From an uncultured Clostridium sp. (GTDB taxonomy: Bacteria; Bacillota; Clostridia; TANB77; CAG-508), in contig CAMMVE010000008.1 of assembly GCA_946500265.1 (NCBI GenBank), positions 1-52,479 of the forward strand: a stretch of 52,479 bases of DNA, read 5' to 3'. The notes under the pieces are model-generated. The model was not told the origin of the DNA, did not search any database, and saw only the letters and a list, made by a program, of their open reading frames with translations. Positions 19,131 through 27,496 of this stretch are shown in pieces. The translations under genes were made by a program, and so were the position numbers. Numbering within the stretch: position 1 is the first letter of the stretch; every line of letters starts with the position of its first letter.

Positions 19131-19670
19131 ATGCAATTAGAAGAAATCAAAAAAAGTTGCAAAATTATTACAAATGAAGAAAAGAATGGAGAGGAATTGT
19201 ACTTTGAGCAAAAGCCAATGTACGACATTATTAAGGAATTAAAAAGCAATGGTTATAAGTGGCATAATGTTAAAAAATGTTGGTACAGAAAATTCGACTA
19301 CACAGAAACAACAAAAAAAGAACAAAAAAATTATTTAGGTGTTAAAGTTGGCGACATTTTTCACTTTTCTTGGGGCTACGAACAAACAAACGCAAACTAT
19401 TTTCAGGTGATAGCCTTGAAAGGTACAAAACAAGTAGTAATAAAAGAAATTGCATACGAAATCACAAAAACAACAGGATTTGACAGTTATAAAGTTAGAC
19501 CAATTAAAAATTCATTTTTAAAAAATAGTCAATTTATATTGGATAATGAAAAAGGAGCAGTAAAACGAGTGAATGGATTACAAAATGGAACAATATACAT
19601 AAACATTGATAGCTTTGGATTTTGCAGTTTATGGAATGGACAAGATGACTTAATGACTTGTTATTATTAA
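19131..19670 (+). CDS. hypothetical mobile-element protein
   Basis: 179 aa from ATG 19131, with GAAAGGTAGG upstream (an in-frame TTG at 19095 is less likely). It has a basic N-terminal unit, LKSNGYKWHNVKKCWYRK, then SWGYEQTNANYFQVIALKGTKQVVIKEI. This pairing is familiar from small uncharacterised proteins on plasmids, phages and ICEs, but I know no demonstrated function. Neither catalytic residues nor membrane segments are visible. It is the first gene behind the structured leader and is followed 22 nt later by a second small gene. Confidence 0.65.
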   Translation: MQLEEIKKSCKIITNEEKNGEELYFEQKPMYDIIKELKSNGYKWHNVKKCWYRKFDYTETTKKEQKNYLGVKVGDIFHFSWGYEQTNANYFQVIALKGTKQVVIKEIAYEITKTTGFDSYKVRPIKNSFLKNSQFILDNEKGAVKRVNGLQNGTIYINIDSFGFCSLWNGQDDLMTCYY

Positions 19671-19692
19671 ATATGAAAGGAGATTTTTGAAA

Positions 19693-19938
19693 ATGGAAAG
19701 AAAAAGAATTGAAATAATAATAAATAAGTTAGATGATATTTGGCAAACTTCTTATGATGATGAATTTGATGTTGCATTATATATTTATGTAAGATATGGA
19801 CTTTTTGAATTTAATAATTACATTTGTGACAATGAACTAGAAGAAATCAAAAAAATATTAAAAAGGCATAGTACGATTTTTAATGATGAAGTAAATGAAG
19901 AAATTAGTATGATATTAAATGACACAGAAGAAAATTAA
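19693..19938 (+). CDS. small acidic hypothetical protein
   Basis: 81 aa from ATG 19693, behind AAAGGAG. The protein is acidic, helical and soluble (MERKRIEIIINKLDDIWQTS ...) with no motif I recognise. It sits between the 19131 gene and a 20-codon hydrophobic peptide, all in one apparent operon. It might be a small DNA-mimic or regulator, but nothing in the sequence proves it. Confidence 0.6.
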   Translation: MERKRIEIIINKLDDIWQTSYDDEFDVALYIYVRYGLFEFNNYICDNELEEIKKILKRHSTIFNDEVNEEISMILNDTEEN

Positions 19939-19957
19939 AGAAACGGAGGAAAAAATA

Positions 19958-20020
19958 ATGGCATTAGTAATTATATATATATTTATACTATTATTAAAAG
20001 GGGGAATGGGTAAAAGATAA
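19958..20020 (+). CDS. 20-aa hydrophobic peptide (small ORF)
   Basis: ATG 19958 stands 9 nt after a strong CGGAGG site. The peptide is a membrane segment (MALVIIYIFILLLKGGMGKR) with a basic end, followed by a hairpin. The good ribosome site and terminal position in the operon favour real translation. It could be a membrane-active or regulatory peptide. Confidence 0.5.
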   Translation: MALVIIYIFILLLKGGMGKR

Positions 20021-20027
20021 AATAGAG

Positions 20028-20063
20028 GGCTACTATGCTTTTGTATATATAAATATAGTAGCC
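20028..20063. terminator. hairpin after the small operon
   Basis: GGCTACTAT (20028-20036) pairs with ATAGTAGCC (20055-20063). It is followed by A-rich rather than T-rich sequence, so termination on the plus strand is uncertain. Confidence 0.45.
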
Positions 20064-20083
20064 TAAAAATAAAAACAAAACAA

Positions 20084-20196
20084 GTTAAGCATAATGTCAA
20101 TTATGTTGAACTAAAACGCAAAAATACATTATAAATATATAATGAGTTAAACATAATTACATATGAAAATATAAAAAACAAGTTAAACATAATTAC
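20084..20196. promoter_or_regulatory. four-copy operator-like repeat before recombinase 2
   Basis: Direct copies GTTAAGCATAATG (20084), GTTAAACATAATTAC (20146) and GTTAAACATAATTAC (20182), plus one inverted copy reading GTTCAACATAATTG on the minus strand (20098-20111). The first and inverted copies form a dyad. They lie immediately before the recombinase at 20216, so they look like binding sites for a regulator or for the recombinase itself. Confidence 0.6.
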
Positions 20197-20215
20197 ACAG
20201 AAAGGAGTGGAACAA

Positions 20216-21064
20216 ATGGAAGATTTTAAAAATTATTTACTAGAACAAAACAAATCACAAAATACAATACTAGCTTACATACAAAATATAGAAAACTTTA
20301 AAAAGTGGTACAAGGAAACAAAAGGAGAAGAATTGAAAAAAATATATAGACCAAATGTATTAGATTATAAAAGTTACTTACGAAATATAAAGAAAACTAA
20401 AAAAGGGCAAGCACTAAAAGCAGAAACAATTAATGCAAATTTATCGGCAATAATGAAATATAATAAATATTTAGTAGATAATGGAATACAGCAAGACCTT
20501 GTTTTAAATGATAATGATTTTATTAAAATACAAAAGCAACATATTAATCCTTGTAAGGTAAACGCATCAGACATAGAAAGATTTAGACAACAGATATTAG
20601 AGAATGAAACAAAAAGAGATTATGCAATAGCAACAATTATTTTTTATGTGGGCTTGCGTATTAGTGAATGTTTAAATATTCAAATGGCAGATTTTGACTT
20701 GACCAGTAAAGAGATAATAGTAAGAAACGGAAAAGGCGGAAAGGTTAGAACAGTCTACATGAACGAAAAAGTCATTGAGGCAATAAAAGAATACCTAAAA
20801 GAAAGAAAAAGCGACAGCCAATATTTGTTTGTCAGTAGGCAGTCAAAGAAAGTTAGTCGTAGCAGAATAAATCAAATATTCAATAAATATTCAAATGTTT
20901 TGACACCGCACGGAGGAAGGCATTATTGCTTTACAAATATGCAAAAAAAAGGCTTTTCGCTTATTGAAATAGCAATGATAGGAGGACATGCAAGTACAAG
21001 AACAACAGAAATATATGTAAATCCTTCACAAGAAGAAATAAAAGAAAGAATTAATATTTTATAG
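20216..21064 (+). CDS. tyrosine recombinase (second in the element)
   Basis: 282 aa from ATG 20216, with AAAGGAG upstream (a GTG at 20207 lies inside that site). N-terminal core-binding domain, then the catalytic set: Arg in GLRISECLN, Lys in GKGGKVR, HGGRHYCF, His in IGGHAST and Tyr in EIYVNP. It resembles transposon-type recombinases and is clearly different from the 10786 integrase. A small HTH protein gene follows 19 nt later. It may serve a nested element or an inversion or resolution reaction. Confidence 0.9.
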   Translation: MEDFKNYLLEQNKSQNTILAYIQNIENFKKWYKETKGEELKKIYRPNVLDYKSYLRNIKKTKKGQALKAETINANLSAIMKYNKYLVDNGIQQDLVLNDNDFIKIQKQHINPCKVNASDIERFRQQILENETKRDYAIATIIFYVGLRISECLNIQMADFDLTSKEIIVRNGKGGKVRTVYMNEKVIEAIKEYLKERKSDSQYLFVSRQSKKVSRSRINQIFNKYSNVLTPHGGRHYCFTNMQKKGFSLIEIAMIGGHASTRTTEIYVNPSQEEIKERINIL

Positions 21065-21083
21065 AAAAGAGGTAAAAAAAGAA

Positions 21084-21275
21084 ATGGAAAAGGTAAAAAA
21101 CAAAGTCGGTAGACCAAAACTAGTAATAAATGAAACTAAACTACAAGAAGAATTGAAAAAGTATTTGAATGGAGAACAAACAGCAGTGAAAACATATACA
21201 ACATTAAAGATAGGCAAAACAAGTTTTTATGCAATACTAAAGGAAAGAGGGATAAAAAATGTTACTTCAATATAA
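21084..21275 (+). CDS. small HTH protein (resolvase-HTH-like)
   Basis: 63 aa: GRPKLVINETKLQEELKKYL ... TTLKIGKTSFYAILKERG. This matches the helix-turn-helix found at the C-terminus of serine resolvases (GRPK ... lgIskstFYr). Here it stands alone. It overlaps the next gene by 17 bases and follows the recombinase, so an accessory or excisionase-like DNA-binding role is plausible. Confidence 0.7.
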   Translation: MEKVKNKVGRPKLVINETKLQEELKKYLNGEQTAVKTYTTLKIGKTSFYAILKERGIKNVTSI

Positions 21276-21525
21276 TAGGTTAAAATACATACTTTTGAAA
21301 CATTATAAAAATGTTAATACACAAATTGAAACAAATGGAATAATCAATACTACATTATTTTTAGAAAAGGCAAAAATTACTATAGATAAAAGAAAAATAA
21401 TGTTTTCTAATGGAGAGTATAAAAACATTATCATTGACTTGCAAAATGTAAGCAAAATTAAAATAATAAATAAATGGCACATATTAATTAAATACAAAGA
21501 AATTGAAATCGACATACAACAATAA
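21259..21525 (+). CDS. hypothetical protein, recombinase operon
   Basis: 88 aa, starting at ATG 21259 inside the preceding gene with GAAAGAGGGA as ribosome site. It is mixed basic/hydrophobic with a predicted beta-rich C-terminal half (IIIDLQNVSKIKIINKWHIL). I recognise no family. Translational coupling ties it to the recombinase and the small HTH gene. Confidence 0.6.
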   Translation: MLLQYNRLKYILLKHYKNVNTQIETNGIINTTLFLEKAKITIDKRKIMFSNGEYKNIIIDLQNVSKIKIINKWHILIKYKEIEIDIQQ

Positions 21526-21534
21526 AAAATGAGG

Positions 21535-21558
21535 GCTAGCATATTGCTAGTTCTTTTT
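21535..21558 (+). terminator. terminator of the recombinase-2 operon
   Basis: GCTAGCA (21535-21541) pairs with TGCTAGT (21545-21551), followed by TCTTTTT. Confidence 0.7.
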
Positions 21559-21666
21559 ATACTCCCCCCTATTTTAAGTGTTTCTAATTTTTTTTATTGA
21601 AATATAAGTATGGGCAGGTACAGAGACAGACCAAAAAAAGCTCTAGTACCGAATTACTAGAACTTT

Positions 21667-21897
21667 CTATAATAAATCCTTTATATCTACCTTTAAAACA
21701 TCTGCAATATCAAATAACACTTCCAAAGACATTTTTTTAACAACATTTGGAGCTTCAATTTGCGTCATATATGAATAACTAATTCCTACTTTATTAGCAA
21801 GTTGTTCTTGTGTTAGTCCCTTTTTAATTCTATATTTACTTATCTTTATTCCTATGTTTTTATACCTTTCACTATGTTTCAAACCCATACTTTCCAC
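21667..21897 (-). CDS. XRE-family HTH regulator
   Basis: 76 aa Cro/C1-type regulator: IGIKISKYRIKKGLTQEQLANKVGISYSYMTQIEAP ... SLEVLFDIADVLKVDIKDLL, covering the whole HTH domain. It is transcribed divergently from the 21994 gene, and the 97-bp gap is the natural place for its operator. It is likely the element's repressor. A second XRE gene lies at 22227-22449 on the same strand. Confidence 0.88.
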   Translation of the reverse strand: MESMGLKHSERYKNIGIKISKYRIKKGLTQEQLANKVGISYSYMTQIEAPNVVKKMSLEVLFDIADVLKVDIKDLL

Positions 21898-21993
21898 CCA
21901 GCAAAATTTTACCCTAATTTTTCAATTTTATACTTTCATAAATAGTGAAGGTGTGCTATACTAATTTATATGTATTTAAAGTGAGGTAATAAA

Positions 21994-22230
21994 ATGATAG
22001 AAAAAGCTATAGCAATAGATATATTAGAAAGAATTGAAGTGGATTTAAAAAATGGAAATAAAGATAAAGCTGTAGAAATCATTGATAAAATCCTAAATAA
22101 TAAACTTCATGATTTAATGACAGAATACAAAAAAATACAAGAAAAATATGGAAAAGATAACGAAAAAGCAAAAAAAATAGAGCAAAAAATAAACAAAGAA
22201 ATGAACAAAATTCTTTTTGAAAAAAATTAA
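21994..22230 (+). CDS. small coiled hypothetical protein
   Basis: 78 aa after GTGAGGTAAT. Highly charged and helical (DKAVEIIDKILNNKLHDLM ... KIEQKINKEMNK), consistent with a coiled coil. No family recognised. Divergent from the XRE repressor, and its stop overlaps the end of the opposite-strand XRE gene. Confidence 0.6.
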   Translation: MIEKAIAIDILERIEVDLKNGNKDKAVEIIDKILNNKLHDLMTEYKKIQEKYGKDNEKAKKIEQKINKEMNKILFEKN

Positions 22231-22449
22231 TTCACTTCTTTGTCGTCATCATCAGTTATTGACATTAAATCATTAAAACTACAATTTAAAGCTTTACAAA
22301 AGCCCTCCAAATATTTATAAGAAATACTTTTTTTGCCGAGGTTTTATGGCTTTATTTAAGTTATAGAATGATATGTCAAGTTGGTCGCACAACCATGTTT
22401 TAGTTTTGTTTTGCTCCTTTAATAATTTTTCGACATTCAATTTAATCAT
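22227..22449 (-). CDS. second XRE/HTH regulator, split by a CGG +1 frameshift
   Basis: Reading from ATG 22449 (AGGAAGTG upstream): MIKLNVEKLLKEQNKTKTWL then CDQLDISFYNLNKAIKP, then CGG (22338-22336), after which the zero frame stops within seven codons. Skipping the C continues GKKSISYKYLEGFCKALNCS and FNDLMSITDDDDKEVN to a stop at 22227, completing a normal Cro/C1-type HTH of about 74 aa. The two half-frames fit one HTH domain exactly. It is too short in either single frame to look like a gene. Confidence 0.75.
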
Positions 22450-22568
22450 TGCAACACTTCCTATCACTCATTTTTATGTATTTTACAACATGGCACTTAT
22501 GAGTGGTGGCACTTGCAAGTGAGTATAAGAAATGATATAATTTTAATAAATTTTAGAAGGAGCAAAAA

Positions 22569-22787
22569 ATGGAAACAATAAGATTTTTAGATATTTTAAG
22601 TAGGATTAAGAGTTGTTTATTAAATGATGATAGGTATATAGCCAAAGAATATTTAAGGCTAGAAGTAGAGAACTTACAAGAACTAACAGAGAAAAAGTGT
22701 GAAAACAAACAATACTTTGGTACTACATATTGCAACTATTGTTTGAACGAAAATTGTAATGAAAATAAAAGGAAGGTGTTTTTTTAG
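22569..22787 (+). CDS. small Cys-rich hypothetical protein
   Basis: 72 aa after GAAGGAGC. The N-terminal half is helical (FLDILSRIKSCLLNDDRYIAKEYLRLEVENLQ). The C-terminal end has clustered cysteines (KKCENK ... YCNYCLNENCNENK) that could bind a metal. It ends three bases before the SHOCT protein gene and is probably co-transcribed with it. No known function. Confidence 0.6.
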   Translation: METIRFLDILSRIKSCLLNDDRYIAKEYLRLEVENLQELTEKKCENKQYFGTTYCNYCLNENCNENKRKVFF

Positions 22788-22790
22788 AAA

Positions 22791-23504
22791 ATGTTTTGGG
22801 AAATTTTTTGGATAATAGTAATAATTACTATTGCTGTAGTAGTTGTAAAATTTTTGACTAGACAACAAAAAAGTGAAAAAGAAAATAATTATAAAGAATC
22901 TATTAACAAAAATAATTTCATAGCTGAACAAGAATATCTTATAAATGATTATTCAAAAATTATGCTAGATGAAACTCACAAAAAAATTGCTATATATAAT
23001 GAAAAAGGTCTAAAATGTTTCAATTATGAAGATTTAATAGACTTTGAAATCGTTGAAAATGGCTCTAACGTAATACAAAGTAAAGTTGCTAGTACTCTTG
23101 TTGGAGGTATTTTGTTAGGTGGTCTAGGTGCATTAGCTGGTGCAAATGGGAGAAAACAGATAAACGATATATGCAATAGTTTGATATTGAAATTATATTT
23201 TAGTAACAATGGAGCTGTTTGTATTACTGAGAAAATAAATGACAAACCATTGTACAAAAATTCCATAGAATATAAATCATTATCTAGCACAGTAGATAAT
23301 ATTGTAAGTGTATTAAAATATGTAAAACAGCAAGCTGATTATTCTGTATATTCAAATCCGACAGTATCTGCTAAAGAAAACAATAAAATAGAAGATACCT
23401 TTAGCATAAATCAGATAGAAAAATTAGCAGAATTAAAAGAAAAAGGCATTGTTACAGAACAAGAATTTGAAGAAAGTAAAAAGAAAATTTTAAGTAAATT
23501 ATAG
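22791..23504 (+). CDS. membrane-anchored SHOCT-domain protein
   Basis: 237 aa. One N-terminal membrane segment (about residues 3-21), a beta-rich middle with a Gly-rich stretch LVGGILLGGLGALAGANG, and a C-terminal SHOCT motif (IEKLAELKEKGIVTEQEFEESKKKIL). SHOCT tails occur on many membrane proteins and often mediate oligomerisation. It starts at ATG 22791 behind AAGGAAGG, four bases after the Cys-rich gene. A specific function cannot be assigned. Confidence 0.75.
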   Translation: MFWEIFWIIVIITIAVVVVKFLTRQQKSEKENNYKESINKNNFIAEQEYLINDYSKIMLDETHKKIAIYNEKGLKCFNYEDLIDFEIVENGSNVIQSKVASTLVGGILLGGLGALAGANGRKQINDICNSLILKLYFSNNGAVCITEKINDKPLYKNSIEYKSLSSTVDNIVSVLKYVKQQADYSVYSNPTVSAKENNKIEDTFSINQIEKLAELKEKGIVTEQEFEESKKKILSKL

Positions 23505-23651
23505 AGAGTAGGTATATATGATAATAACGATATTATATTATTAGTTGTAATTGTAGTATTGGACAAATGTATTGTAAAAGTAAATGATAAAAAAAGACAA
23601 AATATAAAATTAAATTTTACTTATCTTTTTTATTAATAAGGGGGAAAAAAT

Positions 23652-25355
23652 ATGGAACAAAAAAAGAAAAATAATAAAAAGATACTTATAATTATATTAA
23701 TTATAGTCATTTCCATAGTTTGTGTAGGTTTAATAATATATCTTAACAAAGAAAGTTTAAATTTAGTAGGAAATTCTAATGTTAATGATCCCCAACTCGT
23801 TGAGGGAATGACACCTGTTAAATGGAATGGTAATCAATGGATAGAAACAACAACAGATGACAAAGAGTGGTACAATTATTCAAAAAAACAATGGGCTAAT
23901 GTTAAATTAGCAGACGGTAGTATGTTTGTTTGGATTCCTAGATATGCTTATAAGATTACTAATGGTTATCACGGCGAGGGATTAGATTACTCAAGGCAAA
24001 GTTCTTTATCAGATTCTACGAAACAGGGAGGAACAATAGAAATAGCTTTCTTGAATGGAATTTCTAATGTGACTTTTAATAATAAAACAATAGATATTTC
24101 AAATACAAATAGTGAAAATGATTATGTGGTACACCCAGCCTTTAAGTTTGGAAATGAAGAATTGCAAGGAATTTGGGTTGCTAAATATGAAGCAAGTAGA
24201 ACAGATAGCACAGATACGTCAGTAGGAAATTCTAAAATGCTTTCATTTAAAGATAATTCATTAAGTATTACAGATTACGACATAAATAATGCAATGTATT
24301 ATTGTAGAAATATGGAAAATCAAGATATTTATGGTTGGACTAAACAAAATGGAACAATAGCAAATACAGGCGATATAATTGATGATTCTAATAGTTTTGA
24401 TACTCATTTAATGAAAAATGTTGACTGGGGGGCAGTTTGTTATTTAGCAGAAAGCAAATATGGAATTAATAAAGAGATAACAGGAAATACAAGTTTGATA
24501 AGTGCTAAAGGAGACGTATCATCTACAACTACAGGAAATGAAACAGGAATTTATGATATGGCAGGACAAAATGCAGAATTTGTAAGTGCATACTATAATT
24601 GGGGTGAAAACAATTCAAGTTTAAATAAATATACTAATGCTACTAAATTTAATAAGAAATATGTAGATGTATATAACAGTTATGGTACAGATAATTATGG
24701 AGAGGCTATCTATGAAACATCAAAAGATAAGATAGCAAGGCGTAGTTGGTATGAGGGTCAGAGCGATATTGAAATGTCTTATCCATTCTTTGTAAGAGGA
24801 AAATCAAGCTATTCAAACAGTATTTATTCATATCATACAACCAGTGGAGATAAATCAAACGATTATAGTAATTATAAGATAGGCTTTAGAGCAACCATTG
24901 TAACAAGTACAGATGTATTAAGTGATGAAGAAAATCAAATTAAGAAAGAAACTATAGAAAAAGAAAACATACAAAACATCAAAACTTCTAGCTTGAGTAA
25001 TCTAATAGATAGTCTAAGCAATACTTATGCAAAAGGATATATGGAATCTATGGATAAATTTACATACACTTTTGATATTGATGATGTTGATTTTACAGAA
25101 ATAAGAAATTATTATACTACATTTAAAACAGATTACGAGAATTTTAAGACAAATATATCTAAATATGATGATTTACAACAAGAAATGAAAGATATAATAT
25201 CAGCAACAGATGAATTTTTAAATGAGTTTGACAAAGCAACTACACAAACGAATGATGTTGACACAGTTTTAGATTATTGGGAAAGTTCAACAGAAAAATG
25301 GCAACAGTCATATAGATTAGTATATAAAGCATTATTCGGAAAAGATTTAGATTAG
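23652..25355 (+). CDS. membrane-anchored FGE/C-type-lectin-fold protein
   Basis: 567 aa, N-terminal membrane anchor (about residues 11-29). The central region MTPVKWNGNQWIETT ... DGSMFVWIPRYAYKI ... GIYDMAGQNAEFVSAYYN ... YKIGFRATIV is a formylglycine-enzyme/lectin fold, the same broad family as the partial protein at 2-199. The last ~150 residues are a helical extension. Unlike the gene at 2-199, its codons are AT-rich throughout, so it shows no sign of retroelement-driven variation. It lies 14 nt before the DUF5050-type gene. I infer a surface binding protein carried as cargo. Confidence 0.75.
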   Translation: MEQKKKNNKKILIIILIIVISIVCVGLIIYLNKESLNLVGNSNVNDPQLVEGMTPVKWNGNQWIETTTDDKEWYNYSKKQWANVKLADGSMFVWIPRYAYKITNGYHGEGLDYSRQSSLSDSTKQGGTIEIAFLNGISNVTFNNKTIDISNTNSENDYVVHPAFKFGNEELQGIWVAKYEASRTDSTDTSVGNSKMLSFKDNSLSITDYDINNAMYYCRNMENQDIYGWTKQNGTIANTGDIIDDSNSFDTHLMKNVDWGAVCYLAESKYGINKEITGNTSLISAKGDVSSTTTGNETGIYDMAGQNAEFVSAYYNWGENNSSLNKYTNATKFNKKYVDVYNSYGTDNYGEAIYETSKDKIARRSWYEGQSDIEMSYPFFVRGKSSYSNSIYSYHTTSGDKSNDYSNYKIGFRATIVTSTDVLSDEENQIKKETIEKENIQNIKTSSLSNLIDSLSNTYAKGYMESMDKFTYTFDIDDVDFTEIRNYYTTFKTDYENFKTNISKYDDLQQEMKDIISATDEFLNEFDKATTQTNDVDTVLDYWESSTEKWQQSYRLVYKALFGKDLD

Positions 25356-25369
25356 AAGGAGGCTTTTAT

Positions 25370-26383
25370 ATGGAGAAAAAAAGAGATAACAAGAAAATAC
25401 CAATAATTATTGCAGTTGCAATTATATTAATTATATTTATTGTCATTATAGTATTAAATAGATACACAAGCAATGATACTACAGGTAGTTTGATTTTTAG
25501 TAGCAACCAAGATGAATTAATGAGCAAAACAGAACATGTCTATGGTAATTTACAAACAAACATAACTAATGAAGGACTTATAGCTGGAGATAATGAAAAT
25601 ATTTATTATTCAGGGCAAACTGGTTTAAAATATGCAATTAAAAAACAAAATATGCAAACAGGAGAAGTTACAGACTTAATAACAAGTAATAGTCCAATAA
25701 ATTACATAAACTTGCATAATGATGATATATATTATTTGACAGATTACACTATTTATAAGATTAGTAAAGATAGTGAAGATAGACATTCTATAATAGAAAA
25801 TGTTAATAGCTTTACATTAGTAGATGATTATATTTTCTATATTCAAAAAAATGGAAGTTATAATGGTAATTTATTTAGGTTAAAAATAGGAGAAACAAAG
25901 TCAAAAGAAATTTCTTCTTCAAAAGTCAAAGAATTTTCTATATATGGTAATAGTATTGCTTATGTAGAGGGAAATAATTATAAGTTATATACAGTTGATT
26001 TGGACGGAAAAAATGAAAAACAAATATGTGCGGATAAGGTAAACTATATAACAAGATATAATAATTATGTATTTTTTAATAACACTACTACAGCAACATT
26101 TTGCAAAATAAATATAGATGGAACAGGGCTAAAAGATGTAATGAGTGATTCACAAGATAAATATTTAATTCAAAATAATCAAATAATTATACCTAATAAC
26201 TCATTCATTTTCTACGATTTTGATGGCAATGAGTTAAGAAAGTATAAAAGTGAAAAAGACGATACAATATATGATAATTCAATATTTGTAGATATAGGTA
26301 TTACAAATAATATAGTTTATTATCAAAAACATTCTCTTTATAATCCAGATTATAGTCCTAAACTTATACGAATATCAGAATAA
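25370..26383 (+). CDS. membrane-anchored beta-propeller (DUF5050-like) protein
   Basis: 337 aa after GAAGGAGGC. One N-terminal membrane segment (about residues 10-28), then repeated beta units of the DUF5050 type (NIYYSGQTGLKYAIKKQNMQ, DIYYLTDYTIYKISKD, YNNYVFFNNTTTATFCKINIDG). Such propellers bind ligands or partner proteins outside the cell. It forms a pair with the preceding lectin-fold protein, which has the same anchor topology, and is followed by a good terminator. Confidence 0.7.
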   Translation: MEKKRDNKKIPIIIAVAIILIIFIVIIVLNRYTSNDTTGSLIFSSNQDELMSKTEHVYGNLQTNITNEGLIAGDNENIYYSGQTGLKYAIKKQNMQTGEVTDLITSNSPINYINLHNDDIYYLTDYTIYKISKDSEDRHSIIENVNSFTLVDDYIFYIQKNGSYNGNLFRLKIGETKSKEISSSKVKEFSIYGNSIAYVEGNNYKLYTVDLDGKNEKQICADKVNYITRYNNYVFFNNTTTATFCKINIDGTGLKDVMSDSQDKYLIQNNQIIIPNNSFIFYDFDGNELRKYKSEKDDTIYDNSIFVDIGITNNIVYYQKHSLYNPDYSPKLIRISE

Positions 26384-26424
26384 TATTCGTAATATAGTTT
26401 AAAAATATTATATAATAAGTAAAT

Positions 26425-26461
26425 AAAAGGTGATTTCTATTTTTTTAGAAATCATCTTTTT
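26425..26461 (+). terminator. terminator of the surface-protein pair
   Basis: AAAAGGTGATTTCTA (26425-26439) pairs with TAGAAATCATCTTTTT (26446-26461). This is a strong stem with a U-tract. Confidence 0.85.
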
Positions 26462-26876
26462 AAGATAATTATTTTTTCTATTCACTTATTAAAATAAATA
26501 TGTCCTAATTTGTTAAAATTATATAAATACTTATTTTATAACTTTTCTAAATTGTAACACAAAAATTATAGTTAGTGAATAGCAAATAGACCTGCTAGAA
26601 TCCATTTTAAGGCTTTTTTATTTTTTAGGAATATAACTTTATGTCTACATAATTTTAAAAGCTTTAAAAACGATTATGCAAATTAGTGAACTTAGCTTAT
26701 ATCAGGTGCTCCAGCCTTTTCTCAAAAAAATTATAATAGTATTAGAAAAGCAAAATAACCACATGAAAATTTATATAATAATTTACAACATTTTAAAAAA
26801 GTGAATGCCGTGAACTATTGAAAGCATTGAGCTTTTTTGCATAATAAAATTAGAATTTTATGCATATTAAATAATT
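26462..26876. other. non-coding AT-rich spacer
   Basis: About 415 bp with no supported gene on either strand. A TAAAAT/ATTTTA hairpin near 26840-26865 is the only structure I see. It separates the surface-protein operon from the SieB/HEPN pair. Confidence 0.5.
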
Positions 26877-26923
26877 TTGATTTATTTGTAAAATTATGCT
26901 ATATTATTGTAAAATACAATAAT
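26877..26923 (+). promoter_or_regulatory. promoter with operator-like palindrome for the SieB/HEPN pair
   Basis: TTGATT (26877-26882) and TATATT (26900-26905) are 17 nt apart. The dyad ATTATTGT (26903-26910) / ACAATAAT (26916-26923) covers the -10 end and the start of transcription, as expected for a repressed promoter. Confidence 0.55.
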
Positions 26924-26937
26924 AGGGAAGGAAGAAT

Positions 26938-27474
26938 ATGAATACTTTTAAGGAATTTATGGACTTTTTAAAATTACCACCTACTATATTAGGTGCTTTA
27001 GCAATTGCTAGTGGATTATTGTTATATTTACCTGATGACGTCATAAAGAGACTATATATGGAAAGCTTCAGAAGTAATTATGGCTTTATAATAGGAATAA
27101 TTTTTGTTATTTCTATTTCTATATTGGTTATGTTATTAATAACATATATTTTTAAACACAGTAAAAAAATAATAATAAGAAAATATACAGGAATGAAAGA
27201 TAGGAAAGGGAGGATAAAATATTTATTAGATATGGACAAAGCTAAGACAAATTTAATAAAAAGTTTTCTAAAAGAAAGCAATCATACTCTCGACTTATCT
27301 ATGAATGATGGAATAACAGTTGAATTAGAATATATGGAAATTATATCTAAAGCGGGAGGAACTCAATTTGTCAATTTTTATGGAGATATGGCAGTGCTTA
27401 AATATTTTTTACAGCCATGGGTACTAAAAATTATAAATGAGGATGAACAACTAAAAAAGAAATTTTTAAGCTAG
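26938..27474 (+). CDS. superinfection-exclusion B (SieB)-like membrane protein
   Basis: 178 aa after GGGAAGGAAG. The N-terminus FLKLPPTILGALAIASGLLLYLP is the signature of the SieB-type family, followed by a second membrane segment (YGFIIGIIFVISISILVMLLI) and a cytosolic domain. Characterised SieB proteins block growth of some phages in lysogens, so an anti-phage role is plausible. It is 22 nt upstream of a HEPN-motif gene under one promoter. That pairing suggests a membrane sensor with an RNase effector, which is inference. Confidence 0.75.
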   Translation: MNTFKEFMDFLKLPPTILGALAIASGLLLYLPDDVIKRLYMESFRSNYGFIIGIIFVISISILVMLLITYIFKHSKKIIIRKYTGMKDRKGRIKYLLDMDKAKTNLIKSFLKESNHTLDLSMNDGITVELEYMEIISKAGGTQFVNFYGDMAVLKYFLQPWVLKIINEDEQLKKKFLS

Positions 27475-27496
27475 ATGTGCAGAGGAAGGAATAGAT

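Noticed and set aside
23505-23651. A small peptide gene before the lectin-fold protein
   Set aside because: The only ATG frame behind a purine-rich stretch has eight codons and no convincing ribosome site.
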